From positions 545,982 to 609,981 of the forward strand of contig NZ_MIEQ01000044.1 of assembly GCF_001968815.1 (NCBI RefSeq): a stretch of DNA of 64,000 nucleotides, read 5' to 3'. Origin of the DNA: Motiliproteus sp. MSK22-1. Lineage in GTDB: Bacteria > Pseudomonadota > Gammaproteobacteria > Pseudomonadales > Balneatricaceae. This document shows, piece by piece, positions 34,408 to 43,469 of the stretch (its first letter is position 1; every line of letters starts with the position of its first letter). Under the pieces are notes generated by a model. That model did not search any database. It saw only the letters and a list, made by a program, of their open reading frames with translations, and was not told the origin of the DNA. The position numbers and the translations under genes were made by a program.

Positions 34408-34443
34408 CTCTGGGGCAACCAGAGATTAGTAAAATACGCTAAT
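34408..34443 (+). other. Two consecutive small hairpins before the cheY-like operon
   Basis: CTCTGG-ggcaa-CCAGAG (34408-34424) is followed directly by ATTAG-N9-CTAAT (34425-34443), ending about 75 bp before the CheY-like start. If transcribed, this is a structured leader. It does not match a riboswitch class that I can recognise. Confidence 0.3.
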
Positions 34444-34519
34444 TGCTTGAAAGTTCATTAGTTGTTTACTTTACTTAGTGAGACATCCAAAAAGGACAAA
34501 AATATAACGGGGATCGAAT

Positions 34520-34885
34520 ATGGCAATGTCTGTCTTAATCTGCGATGACTCCAATATGGCACGAAAACAAATGAAAAAATCCCTTCCTGATGAATGGGAT
34601 GTGGAGGTCAGTTTTGCTAATGATGGTGCCGAAGCCATGGAAGTAATTCGCAGTGGTGGTGTTGATTTGATGTTTCTGGATTTGACCATGCCAGTCATGG
34701 ATGGCTTTGAAGTATTGGAAATGATCAAGAAAGAAGGGCACAAGACTCTGGTTCTGGTTGTCTCCGCTGATATTCAACCCCAGGCTGTAGAGCGGGTTAA
34801 GAAAATGCACGCGCTGGAGTTTGTTCAAAAACCGGTGGATAAAGAAAAAGTGACCAATGTTCTGCGTCAGTACGGCCTATTATGA
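34520..34885 (+). CDS. CheY-like single-domain response regulator
   Basis: A 121-residue receiver domain without output domain. The acidic pair is ICDDSN, the phospho-acceptor Asp is in MFLDLTMPVMDGFEV (near residue 54), the Thr/Ser position is VVSADIQPQAV, and the Lys is in EFVQKPVDKEKV. All phosphorylation residues are present. The next gene, a CheC-like phosphatase, begins inside its stop codon (ATGA). The third gene is a PAS histidine kinase. The three probably make a closed phospho-signalling circuit, with this as the freely diffusing output. Its target (flagellum, pilus or c-di-GMP enzyme) is not visible here. Confidence 0.92.
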   Translation: MAMSVLICDDSNMARKQMKKSLPDEWDVEVSFANDGAEAMEVIRSGGVDLMFLDLTMPVMDGFEVLEMIKKEGHKTLVLVVSADIQPQAVERVKKMHALEFVQKPVDKEKVTNVLRQYGLL

Positions 34886-35514
34886 ACCCTCACATCGAGT
34901 TTTCAGAAGATCAAAGGGACTGTCTGCAAGAAGTCTGCAATATTGCCATGGGGCAGGCAGGAAACTCTCTGGCGAGGTTGTTTGAGCGATTCGTGACACT
35001 CTCTGTCCCAGCGATAGGTTTTGTTAGCGCCGAAAATGTAGAAACTGAACTGCAGGAATTAATGGGTTCACTTATGGTTTCTGCCGTACGACAGGCATTT
35101 TTCAGCACCCATGGAAAAGAAGGGTTACACGGAGAGGCGATCGTCGTTTTTTCTGATACCAATTTCGAAAAGCTGGTGCAGTTGGCAGACTATCACGAAG
35201 GGCCATCTAATGCTGCTATTGAACAAGAGCTGCTGCTGGATATTTCCAATGTCTTAAGTGGTGCCTGTCTGAACGGAATAGCAGAGCAACTGGAAGAACA
35301 GCTGGGTTTTAGCGCTCCGTCCCTGATCGGTACAAATATACCCTTAGCAGGCATTCTCGACCACGAGCAACTGACATGGGAACAGGCAATGTCGATCAAG
35401 ATTGGCTACCGCCTGGAAGAAATTGAATTTCAATGCGACATGCTGTTGTTACTGCCAAAAATCGCTGTTGAGCACTTGAAAAACACCCTTGATTTTCTGC
35501 TTGAAGATGACTGA
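34882..35514 (+). CDS. CheC-like CheY-P phosphatase
   Basis: A 210-residue protein with the CheC/CheX/FliY fold and two putative phosphatase sites, as in CheC. Site 1 is LQEVCNIAMGQAGNSLARL near residue 12, with the Glu-x2-Asn pair. Site 2 is LLLDISNVLSGACLNGIAEQ near residue 118, with Asp-x2-Asn. Between them is a beta-rich stretch typical of the fold. It would dephosphorylate the CheY-like protein encoded by the overlapping upstream gene. The start codon overlaps the cheY-like stop (ATGA), ensuring equal expression. No CheD partner is nearby. Confidence 0.85.
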   Translation: MNPHIEFSEDQRDCLQEVCNIAMGQAGNSLARLFERFVTLSVPAIGFVSAENVETELQELMGSLMVSAVRQAFFSTHGKEGLHGEAIVVFSDTNFEKLVQLADYHEGPSNAAIEQELLLDISNVLSGACLNGIAEQLEEQLGFSAPSLIGTNIPLAGILDHEQLTWEQAMSIKIGYRLEEIEFQCDMLLLLPKIAVEHLKNTLDFLLEDD

Positions 35515-35567
35515 TTAACACAACTGAACGTCAAGTAATCCATGAATATTACTCAGAGGCTGCATGA

Positions 35568-36881
35568 GTGGATCTGATCACTGATATCAACTGGAAAGAG
35601 CACGTCGTGGATCGCATGGACACTGGTGTGTTCTTGGTAGACCGTACCATTAAGGTATTGTTCTGGAATCGATTCATGGTAATGCATACCGGTCAGCCGG
35701 CAGAAAGTGTTGAGGGGAGAAATCTTTTTGAACTGTTTCCAGATTTTCCACGACGTTGGTTTGAACGCAAGGTGGAGGGGGTTTTTGTGTTAAAAAACCA
35801 GGCATTCAGTTCCTGGGAACAGCGCCCCTACCTATTCAAGTTTGCCCACAACCGTCCGGTAACAGGTGGCGTTGAATCCATGTATCAGGACGTGTCGTTA
35901 ATGCCGGTTCTGGATATTGCCGGCAAAGCGATCGCTGTCTGCGTATCCATCAGGGATGTAACCGATGCTGCAATCTATGCTACGCGGATGAAAGAGACGA
36001 TGGAAACGCTTGAACAGGAAAAAAATGAACAAAGGATACTGATAAAGAAGCTCGAAGAAGCCCAGTCACAGCTGCTACAGTCAGAAAAAATGGCAGCGAT
36101 CGGTCAATTAGCAGCTGGAGTAGCCCATGAAATAAACAATCCGATAGGTTTTATCAAATCCAACATGACAAGCTTGCAAAAATATACCGCAAGCCTGGTG
36201 CAACTATTGGAAGCATATATCAAAATTGAAGATCAGTTAGACCAGAACTCCTCGGAGATGCAAACCATTGCCAACACAAAAGATCAGATAGATTTTGAAT
36301 ACCTGGTGGAAGATATCGGGGATTTGATGACCGAGTCGATGGATGGCGTCAATAGAGTCAGTAAGATCGTCAAAGATCTGAAAGACTTCTCTCATGTGGA
36401 TCAAGGGGACTGGAAATATGAGGATCTGCACCGTTGCATTGACAGTACTCTCAATGTGGCCTGGAATGAGTTGAAGTACAAGGCTGAAATAAAAAAACAA
36501 TACGGAGAGGTTCCCCAGGTATTCTGTATGGGATCTCAACTTAATCAGGTGTTTCTGAATTTATTGGTCAATGCAGCCCACGCGATAGAAAACCGAGGCA
36601 TAATCACCATCACCACAGCCCAGAAAGGTGAAAAGGTACTAATCACTGTTGCCGATACCGGTTCTGGCATGAATCAGGAACAGCTAAGGAGGGTCTTCGA
36701 GCCCTTCTTTACCACCAAACCCGTCGGTAAGGGAACAGGTTTGGGAATGTCTCTCTCCTACGGAATTATTGATAAACATGAAGGTAAGATTGAGGTGGAA
36801 AGCCAGGAAGGTGAAGGAACCACATTCAATATTTGGTTGCCGATTGAAGGTCCCGCTACCAGAGACGCTCTTCCTGCCTGA
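35568..36881 (+). CDS. PAS-domain sensor histidine kinase
   Basis: A 437-residue soluble kinase starting at GTG (35568), with AGAGG upstream. The PAS domain is about residues 12-125 (VVDRMDTGVFLVDRTIKVLF), then a coiled coil (135-170) and the HisKA H-box KMAAIGQLAAGVAHEINNPI (His near 186). The ATPase has its N-box at NQVFLNLLVNAAHAIENRG, then ADTGSGMN and FFTTKPVGKGTGLGMSLSYG. No membrane helix or signal is found, so it senses an intracellular cue, possibly via the PAS pocket. It is the third gene of the CheY-like/CheC-like operon and probably phosphorylates that CheY-like protein. Confidence 0.93.
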   Translation: MDLITDINWKEHVVDRMDTGVFLVDRTIKVLFWNRFMVMHTGQPAESVEGRNLFELFPDFPRRWFERKVEGVFVLKNQAFSSWEQRPYLFKFAHNRPVTGGVESMYQDVSLMPVLDIAGKAIAVCVSIRDVTDAAIYATRMKETMETLEQEKNEQRILIKKLEEAQSQLLQSEKMAAIGQLAAGVAHEINNPIGFIKSNMTSLQKYTASLVQLLEAYIKIEDQLDQNSSEMQTIANTKDQIDFEYLVEDIGDLMTESMDGVNRVSKIVKDLKDFSHVDQGDWKYEDLHRCIDSTLNVAWNELKYKAEIKKQYGEVPQVFCMGSQLNQVFLNLLVNAAHAIENRGIITITTAQKGEKVLITVADTGSGMNQEQLRRVFEPFFTTKPVGKGTGLGMSLSYGIIDKHEGKIEVESQEGEGTTFNIWLPIEGPATRDALPA

Positions 36882-36901
36882 TTCAGGATCACTGCGTATT
36901 T

Positions 36902-38536
36902 TCAGGATTCTCGAACAGCCTGCTTAACAGCGGGAATTAAAGGTGGCGCCACACTCAATGTCGTGACACCACATTTTATCAACCTTGATACATTTTCTGC
37001 TCGGCCGGCCAGTTCTCCGCACACTGAGAATTGAGCATCAGGCAGATCCTTATGAGCAATATCAAGCAGTCTGAAGATAACCTCATGAGCATCATTAAAG
37101 TATTGCTCCACATCTGCATTTTCACGATCTGCTGCAAAGGTGTATTGAGTCAGATCATTTGTGCCAAAACTTAAAAAGTCTGCATGTCGGGATAATTCAG
37201 GCAACGAGAGCGCGGCAGCGGGTGTCTCTACCATTGTGCCGATTTTAGGTAGTGAGAGTTGGGTTGCTGAAACTTGTTGAGCGAGCAGCTTTCTTACAGA
37301 TTGCATATCCTCGGGAAGCGTAACCATGGGGACCAGGATATGCAAATCAAACTCGGCATTAAGCTGTAACAAAACATCCAACTGTGTTTGCAAAAGATCA
37401 GGATAGGCATGCAAAAAGCGAATTCCACGTAACCCTAACGCAGGGTTGGTTTCACGCAAAGACTCCATAAAGGGTAGCGGTTTATCTGCCCCCACATCCA
37501 ACAGCCGCACGTAAACAGGCAAATGTTTGGCCGGCTCCAGAGTTGTGTGTACTTCCTGCATGAGTGTAGCCGCATCAGGGGGTGTTTGCCGGCCCAAATA
37601 AGCTTGTTCAATTCGGTATAGCCCGATGCCATCTGCACCATTGTCCACCGCCTGTTGGGTCTCCTCTGCGCAGACAACATTTGCGTAGACCTTGATGTGC
37701 TGTCCGGCGCCGGTCAGTGCTGGCTTAAGCGCACATTTTCTCGCTTTTTGGTAGTCCTGCTGAAGTTGCTCGTATTGAGCCTTGAAGACTTGTTGCTGGC
37801 GCTGATCGGGGTCTACAATTGCCTCGGCAGCGTCAGCATTGACCAGTGTAAAAGCACCTTCCGTTACCGCCTCCAGGACATTGGCCACACCGGTGATACA
37901 GGGCAACCCTATTTCCCGGGCAAACAACGCGGCATGAGAGCCAGCCCCTCCATATTCAAGTAACGCGGCAGCAGCATTACGACGAGCCAGAAAAATAGTA
38001 TCAGATGGAAGGAGACGACGGGCAATCAGCACACTGTCTTCGGGTAAACTTTCTAATGCATGAAAACGAACACCCGCCAGTGATCCGATCAACCTTCTGG
38101 CCAGGTCGTGGACATCGTCAGCCTTATGCTTTGCAATTTCCATTTCCATACGCTGGAAACGTCGCTCCCAACGTCGAAACACAGTCTTGACGGCAGTCCC
38201 CGCGCTGACCAACTCTTCCTTTATTTCCTTCTCTACCTCAGAGGTTAAGCTGTTGTCCTGCACCATCGTTATATGTGCATAAAACACATCTGACAGGCTG
38301 TCATCCATCTCATTACTGATACTATCAGCCAGAACCTTAAGATCATCTGAAACTTTATTCACCGCTTTTGTAAAGCGCGCTATTTCATCAATGACGTCCG
38401 TTTCTTCAATATCATAAAATTCATCTGATCGACCGAGGATGTCTCGGTACAAGAAGGCCTTGCCACTGCCAAGACCGGGAGACAGCATCCTGCCGGAGAG
38501 TGTCACTGCTGTTTTATCGCTGGCCTTATCCTGCAT
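36902..38536 (-). CDS. Phosphoenolpyruvate-protein phosphotransferase (EI-type)
   Basis: A 544-residue enzyme I of the PEP:phosphotransferase system, without GAF or HPr domains. The N-terminal domain has the phosphorylated His in GGAGSHAALFAREIGLPCIT (near residue 200). The TIM-barrel domain contains the EI signature FLSFGTNDLTQYTFAADREN and the catalytic Cys in FSVCGELAGRAENV. All key residues are intact, so it should autophosphorylate from PEP. No HPr or EII genes are adjacent, so its phosphate acceptor lies elsewhere. It is slightly shorter than E. coli PtsI (575). It converges with the histidine kinase gene, 20 bp apart. Confidence 0.9.
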   Translation of the reverse strand: MQDKASDKTAVTLSGRMLSPGLGSGKAFLYRDILGRSDEFYDIEETDVIDEIARFTKAVNKVSDDLKVLADSISNEMDDSLSDVFYAHITMVQDNSLTSEVEKEIKEELVSAGTAVKTVFRRWERRFQRMEMEIAKHKADDVHDLARRLIGSLAGVRFHALESLPEDSVLIARRLLPSDTIFLARRNAAAALLEYGGAGSHAALFAREIGLPCITGVANVLEAVTEGAFTLVNADAAEAIVDPDQRQQQVFKAQYEQLQQDYQKARKCALKPALTGAGQHIKVYANVVCAEETQQAVDNGADGIGLYRIEQAYLGRQTPPDAATLMQEVHTTLEPAKHLPVYVRLLDVGADKPLPFMESLRETNPALGLRGIRFLHAYPDLLQTQLDVLLQLNAEFDLHILVPMVTLPEDMQSVRKLLAQQVSATQLSLPKIGTMVETPAAALSLPELSRHADFLSFGTNDLTQYTFAADRENADVEQYFNDAHEVIFRLLDIAHKDLPDAQFSVCGELAGRAENVSRLIKCGVTTLSVAPPLIPAVKQAVRES

Positions 38537-38833
38537 CCTGATCCCCTTGGCTCCGCTTTACTTCGCACCTCGTATCTAAAAAGACAGGCTCAAAGTCATT
38601 CCTGTATATTTGAACACATTGTTCTCTACCAATGCTATCAACAGGGATGGCGATAATAAACGGTTCGTATAATACGCAAGCAGAATGACCGGTAAGTAAT
38701 ACCCAACAAACACCGACAATGGTAAAACACTCAACAGGCGATATCTCAACACTGCAACTTCTCAACACATCCGAGAGCCTGATCACAAACTTGAAAATAT
38801 GTTGAGTCGCAGTCTTCTGACAGGACAACAAAA
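38537..38833. other. 297-bp gap between nhaA and the EI gene
   Basis: No supported gene. A 109-codon minus-strand frame (38526-38855) fills it and overlaps both neighbours, but it lacks family resemblance and has unusual Cys/Val-rich composition. The promoter of the EI-type gene is expected here; I see no clear hexamers. Confidence 0.4.
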
Positions 38834-40180
38834 CTAGGTCCTGAATCTCAGCCACAGATAGCCACCAACACCTGCCAGTACAGAAGCGACGAGTATTGCC
38901 ATTTTGGCGATCAGCAAAGACTGATGGTCATCAGTAAATCCCAGCCCGCTAATAAAAATGGACATGGTAAAACCCATCCCGCCAAGTAATCCAAGTCCAA
39001 TAACATGCTGCATCTTCAGGCTGGATGGTAACTGACCCAGTTTAAGCCTGATGGTAAACCAGCAAAATAGTGGAATACCGATCCCTTTGCCAACAACAAG
39101 CCCCATTATGATACCCAGCGCCAAAGGTTCTGTGCCCAACCCAGACAACAGTGTCGTATCGATTGGTATACCTGCATTAGCCAACGCAAAAACAGGTAAC
39201 ACAAAGAGTGCAATCGGCTGCTCCAATACCCGCTCCCATCGTCTTAAAGGAGTCGTCGCTTTCTCTGCTGCATCCTTGACACCTTCCACCACAGCATGTT
39301 GCTCTTCTTCACCCAGTATAGGCGTATCGTCATCTTTCTCGGTTTCAAGCCGCTCGAATTGGCGAACCAATTTCTGAACCCGATTAATAAACCAGCCAGG
39401 CCCCTTTTTTGGTCGAGCAGGCACCGTTACCGCCACCAGTATTCCAGCCACTGTCGAGTGAACTCCCGACCCAAGCATTGCAACCCAGACAAGCCCGCCC
39501 ACCAGTAGATAGACGCTGGCTTTTCGTATACCCAACAGATTGCAGACCACCAATGAGAGTAACAAAAGCATGCTGATCTGAAGGTGCACAACGCTAATGG
39601 TCTCAGAGTAAAATATCGCAATAACAAGAATAGCGCCCAGATCATCAATAATTGCCAGCGCGGTAAGGAACGCAAATGCTGCTCGGGGTATTCGATGCCC
39701 CAGCAGTGCCAGTATACCCACAGCAAATGCAGTGTCCGTTGCCATCGGGATCCCCCAACCCTGAGCAGTGTTGGTTGCTATGTTGAATGCAGAATAGATC
39801 ATGGCAGGCACCAGCATGCCACCAAACGCAGCCGCTGCGACGGGTACCAGACGATTTAACTCGCGAATTTCGCCCACCAGAACTTCACGTTTAATTTCCA
39901 ATCCTAACAAGAAGAAGAAATAAGCCATTAAGCCGTCATTGATCCAGTGTCGTGCCCCCATACTGAATGACCAGTCCCCCGCAACAACACCTAATGGCAG
40001 CTCGACAAGGGACGCATAATGTTGGTAAAAGGGGGAGTTGGCGATAACAAGTGCAATGATGACACAGACTATCAGTATCATACTGGAGGTTGTCTGGTCC
40101 CGAATAAAGTTCTGAAACGGAGAATAAAGTTTTTCAAAGCTCTTTTCTAAAGGAGTTTTTATCAGGGTCATAATTCTCAC
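38834..40180 (-). CDS. nhaA: Na+/H+ antiporter NhaA (long form)
   Basis: Exchanges cytoplasmic Na+ for periplasmic H+ (electrogenic in the E. coli enzyme), for pH and salt homeostasis. The 448 residues exceed E. coli (388) because of a cytoplasmic loop insertion (about residues 245-310, Glu/Lys-rich). The key acidic residues are visible: MATDTAFAVGIL and the Asp-Asp pair in LTALAIIDDLGAILVIAIFY. About 12 hydrophobic helices are seen, and GMGFTMSIFISGLGF near the C-terminus is characteristic. The N-terminus (LEKSFEKLYSPFQNFIRDQT) is cytoplasmic. A halotolerant or marine habitat fits. The hpf promoter lies divergently, 270 bp away. Confidence 0.95.
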   Translation of the reverse strand: MRIMTLIKTPLEKSFEKLYSPFQNFIRDQTTSSMILIVCVIIALVIANSPFYQHYASLVELPLGVVAGDWSFSMGARHWINDGLMAYFFFLLGLEIKREVLVGEIRELNRLVPVAAAAFGGMLVPAMIYSAFNIATNTAQGWGIPMATDTAFAVGILALLGHRIPRAAFAFLTALAIIDDLGAILVIAIFYSETISVVHLQISMLLLLSLVVCNLLGIRKASVYLLVGGLVWVAMLGSGVHSTVAGILVAVTVPARPKKGPGWFINRVQKLVRQFERLETEKDDDTPILGEEEQHAVVEGVKDAAEKATTPLRRWERVLEQPIALFVLPVFALANAGIPIDTTLLSGLGTEPLALGIIMGLVVGKGIGIPLFCWFTIRLKLGQLPSSLKMQHVIGLGLLGGMGFTMSIFISGLGFTDDHQSLLIAKMAILVASVLAGVGGYLWLRFRT

Positions 40181-40375
40181 AGCCTGACAGCAACAAGCAT
40201 CAATCGAAAGCAGGTTCTATAACGATAGTTCAATAATAACGGCTCTTTAACTATGGCTGTTTCTCTGGCCTTATCCAGTTTTATTGCCCGGTTATCAAAA
40301 TCAGCTGTCAATGACGATCAGTCTTCTCTGTTTTGATCCAGATCATAATTCAACACTTAATAGTTTTTTGTACTG

Positions 40376-40403
40376 TTGAAAGCTGCCTGTATTGGCGTAT
40401 AAA
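40376..40403 (+). promoter_or_regulatory. Sigma-70-type promoter of the ribosome hibernation factor gene
   Basis: TTGAAA at 40376-40381 and TATAAA at 40398-40403 with a 16-bp spacer. Transcription would begin near 40411, about 43 bases before the start codon. A direct repeat TCTGCAG-CAG-TCTGCAG follows in the leader. Confidence 0.5.
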
Positions 40404-40453
40404 TAAGCTGTGTCTCCCCCAATCTGCAGCAGTCTGCAGTAAGGAATAAATCG

Positions 40454-40801
40454 ATGAAGGTAAGTATCAACAATCGTCACAGTAAAGTATCTCCTGCCAT
40501 ACAGGAGAAGATTGAACAGTGGTTGGAAACCAGCCAGAACAAGTACGGTGAAATTAGTTCTGCCCAGGTGATTATTGAACAATCTGATCGCCAGGACGAA
40601 GTCGAAGCAACTTTGCACATCAAAGGAAAAGACGTATTCGCGAAAGCGACCGGAGAGAATCTGTACTTAGCAATCGATGCGTTAAGCGATAAAATTGACC
40701 GGCAACTGGCTAAAATCAAAGAAAAGCTTACTCACAAAAAAGGAGCTCAAAAGCCTGCCGAGTTGATTGACGAGAAAGAACTGGAGGCTGAGTTCGCGTA
40801 A
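40454..40801 (+). CDS. hpf: Ribosome hibernation promoting factor (HPF/RaiA family)
   Basis: A 115-residue protein of the S30AE (sigma-54 modulation) family, which binds the 30S subunit and inactivates ribosomes in stationary phase. The fold is beta-alpha-beta3-alpha: MKVSINNRHSKVSPAIQEKI, YGEISSAQVIIEQSDRQDEV, LHIKGKDVFAKATGENLYLA, then IDALSDKIDRQLAKIKEKLT. The length is close to short HPF/YfiA types (95-113), and there is no long C-terminal dimerisation domain. It is a single-gene unit with its own promoter and terminator (40841-40873), whereas many bacteria keep hpf next to rpoN. Confidence 0.93.
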   Translation: MKVSINNRHSKVSPAIQEKIEQWLETSQNKYGEISSAQVIIEQSDRQDEVEATLHIKGKDVFAKATGENLYLAIDALSDKIDRQLAKIKEKLTHKKGAQKPAELIDEKELEAEFA

Positions 40802-40840
40802 GCAAGACAAAATTCTTAGTTAAGTTTTTGTTCACTAGCC

Positions 40841-40873
40841 AAACCCCCTTGCCATATAGCAGGGGGTTTGTGG
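40841..40873 (+). terminator. Rho-independent-type hairpin after hpf
   Basis: A perfect 9-bp stem AAACCCCCT (40841-40849) against AGGGGGTTT (40861-40869), with an 11-nt loop, 39 bp after the hpf stop. The 3' T's of the stem give TTTGTGGTTT. Confidence 0.75.
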
Positions 40874-40979
40874 TTTCCGGTCGCAGCTCTTCAACATGTC
40901 ACAGTTATTCAACTATTCAACATGTACGGCTCCTCAACTCCAGAAAGAACGGGCCTCAGACAAGCAGGATAATCCAATC

Positions 40980-41753
40980 CTATTTATCCGTACCCTTTGC
41001 TGACCGGAGATGCTTGGCGGTGATCTCGGCAATACGACCAGTATCCAGCAATTCTTTCATTCCTTTCTCAAGAACAGGAGCCAACTCCGCACAGGGTGAG
41101 TTTTGCGAGAGCGCAAGATAGAGCGGATTACGTTTCAGAGCGCCTGAACCATGCTTTAGTTTTCCTTGCCAGCTCTGTTGTTGGATCAACAGTTGGCTAC
41201 GTAAACGATCGTAGACGACATAGTCAATTCTGCCATTGAGTAACATCTTGAAGGCGGTATTAATATCATGGACACGTGTTACAGTATCGGTCGCAAAAAA
41301 TTCATCATAGTGCTGACCATAGGTTGTTCCAACACGTAACGCCCCAAAAAGACCGGAGAGACTTTCAAGCTTGTCAAACTGGCGAGGGTCTTCTGATCGA
41401 CTCCAGACAACCGCCTCTGCAAATGCATAGGGTGGTTCGATAAAAATAGAATAGGCCTCTCGTTCTCGATTGCGGGCCATGACACCGACCATATCAAGCT
41501 CCCCTAAGGCAAGCATTCTCTGCACTCGCTTGTAGGGGTAGCCAGTACTGTGCCGAACCGGGACTCCAAGCTTATCCAGCAACAGCTGTGCTACATCAGC
41601 ACCTATCCCGCGAACCTGCCCCGCCTCTGCCCAGATAACAGGCGGAAAATCAGGATGGCCACCCAGAGTGACTTCGGTGCATGCTCCCCATGCGAAAGCA
41701 GGGAACAGAATGGTCGTAGTAAGAGTTAGCCCCAATCGTTTTGTAACGGACAT
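40980..41753 (-). CDS. Periplasmic amino-acid-type substrate-binding protein (PBPb)
   Basis: A 257-residue protein from the ATG at 41753, which has GGAGAG at good spacing; a GTG at 41792 is weaker. The signal peptide is KRLGLTLTTTILFPAFAWGA. The SBP-bac-3 fold is seen in VRGIGADVAQLLLDKLGVPV, RMLALGELDMVGVMARNRER and the lobe-2 region FKMLLNGRIDYVVYDRLRSQ. It resembles the ArtJ/GlnH-like family but has no ABC permease or ATPase next to it, so it may be a stand-alone receptor or sensory partner. The adjacent DctB/DctD genes (226 bp away) could respond to the same ligand, but that is speculation. Confidence 0.85.
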   Translation of the reverse strand: MSVTKRLGLTLTTTILFPAFAWGACTEVTLGGHPDFPPVIWAEAGQVRGIGADVAQLLLDKLGVPVRHSTGYPYKRVQRMLALGELDMVGVMARNREREAYSIFIEPPYAFAEAVVWSRSEDPRQFDKLESLSGLFGALRVGTTYGQHYDEFFATDTVTRVHDINTAFKMLLNGRIDYVVYDRLRSQLLIQQQSWQGKLKHGSGALKRNPLYLALSQNSPCAELAPVLEKGMKELLDTGRIAEITAKHLRSAKGTDK

Positions 41754-42019
41754 TACTGCTCTCCGTACCGGGAGCTGAGCCAATAACAGCACCTACTCTT
41801 TTATAATAGTTAACCATCCCATCTGCTGCAAAAGGGAATAGTAGTAAGCGTAATGAGCATCTTTGCGTCGGGGTTACTCAATATGTTACTTCAGATCCCG
41901 TCCATTGCTGATTCAAACATCAGCAGTAATCGCCTGTCATAGCGCCTATAGCGGGTTTGTATGCTGTAGTAGGTCTGTATGATGCTGTGGGTCTTTATAG
42001 TCGAGAAAGGCTGCAATTT

Positions 42020-43381
42020 TTAACCCTTGAAATCTGCCCGATTAATCCCGTATTTCTGCATTTTCTGATTCAGTGTACGGCGGGGAAGATCCAGTTCATC
42101 CATGACTGAGAGGATATTTCCCCGGTGTTTTTTCAGGCAACGTCGCAACACCTGCGCCTCAAAGTTCTGCACTTGAATACCCAGCGGCAACCCCGTCTCA
42201 ACGACTTCAGCAATAAGTGGAACTGAAGTCGGTACGAGCAATTCCGTCAGATTACAACCCGGATCAAGTCCATAGCGCATGGCAATATTACGCAATTCCC
42301 GAACGTTTCCAGGCCAGCTGTATTGTTGTAAGCTGCGCATTTCCTGGGCCGAACAGGAGCTGTAGTCAATATCGTGACTGCTCGCGGCCTGGCGGGAAAA
42401 ATGCTCAAACAACAGAGGAATATCCTCCTGGCGCTCACGTAATGGCGGAATATAGAGTTGACCGACATTCAGTCGATAATACAGATCCTGTCGAAAAGAC
42501 TCCTCCCCTTTCAGTTCAATTTTAGTGGCTGCAATCACTCGTACATCCACAGCTAAAGAACGATTATCTCCCAACCGCTCGATGCTCCCCTCCTGCAATG
42601 TACGTAATACCTTAATCTGTAAATTCAGCGGCATACCTTCTATTTCATCCATGAAGAGCGTTCCGCCTTCAGCATATTCGAACTTGCCTATTCGTCGCTT
42701 CGATGCTCCCGTAAATGCTCCGGCTTCGTGACCAAATAATTCACTTTCAAAAAGATTTTCAGGTATAGCACCGCAATTCAGCGGCACAAACCGTCTGGCA
42801 CTGCGAGGGCCAAATTCATGCAAGCATTGAGCAACCAACTCCTTACCGCAGCCCGTTTCACCATAGATGATCACGTTGGTATCTATTTTCGCCAAACGTA
42901 ACAATTCCCTTCTGAGGGCTACGATCCCTGCTGAAACCCCGATAATTCGCGTTTCAATACCAGACCCCTCTGCCAACTGGCGCTGCAATCGCCGGTTATC
43001 CATTATCAGATGTCGTTTTTCACAGGCTCTGTGAACTGTTTCTACCAACTGATCAGGATCATAGGGTTTTTCAATAAAATCATAGGCTCCCTCACGAACC
43101 GACTGAATCGCCATAGTCACATCCCCATGACCTGTCACCAAAATAACAGGCAGGTCCGGAACCTTCTTCAAAACCTCACGAAGCAGTTCCTGACCGTCCA
43201 TAATCGGCATTTTTACGTCAGTTATCAGTACTCCAGGGAAGTTCTCATCAATTGCTTGAAGCGCCGACTTCGCATCGTCAAACCCGGTTACGCTAAAACC
43301 AGCCAATTGCAACCACTGCTCGGTTGCCTGACGAACCAGCGCTTCGTCATCAACCAGATACACTTGACCTCTAGTCCCCAT
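42020..43381 (-). CDS. dctD: Sigma-54-dependent response regulator (DctD-like)
   Basis: A 453-residue NtrC-family activator. The receiver is residues 1-120, with phospho-acceptor Asp in [15 protein letters not shown] (near 54). The AAA+ domain (150-375) has Walker [20 protein letters not shown], the sigma-54 contact loop [10 protein letters not shown] (near 222) and [13 protein letters not shown]. The C-terminal Fis-type HTH is [20 protein letters not shown] then [16 protein letters not shown]. It should activate RpoN promoters upon phosphorylation by the DctB-like kinase 88 bp upstream. The usual target is the C4-dicarboxylate transporter, here probably the DctPQM TRAP genes at 57783-60896, although no -24/-12 site was seen there. 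Confidence 0.9.
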   Translation of the reverse strand: MGTRGQVYLVDDEALVRQATEQWLQLAGFSVTGFDDAKSALQAIDENFPGVLITDVKMPIMDGQELLREVLKKVPDLPVILVTGHGDVTMAIQSVREGAYDFIEKPYDPDQLVETVHRACEKRHLIMDNRRLQRQLAEGSGIETRIIGVSAGIVALRRELLRLAKIDTNVIIYGETGCGKELVAQCLHEFGPRSARRFVPLNCGAIPENLFESELFGHEAGAFTGASKRRIGKFEYAEGGTLFMDEIEGMPLNLQIKVLRTLQEGSIERLGDNRSLAVDVRVIAATKIELKGEESFRQDLYYRLNVGQLYIPPLRERQEDIPLLFEHFSRQAASSHDIDYSSCSAQEMRSLQQYSWPGNVRELRNIAMRYGLDPGCNLTELLVPTSVPLIAEVVETGLPLGIQVQNFEAQVLRRCLKKHRGNILSVMDELDLPRRTLNQKMQKYGINRADFKG

Positions 43382-43469
43382 GAATTATGTCTCTTGTTTA
43401 GCTGTTCTCGAATACCCCAGTAACAGCATCATTTGTGGCCCGTAATGCCTGAACGGCATATCTGACTTT

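Noticed and set aside
38526..38855. 109-codon minus-strand frame filling the nhaA/EI gap
   Set aside because: It overlaps both neighbours, resembles no family and has odd Cys/Val-rich composition; probably chance.
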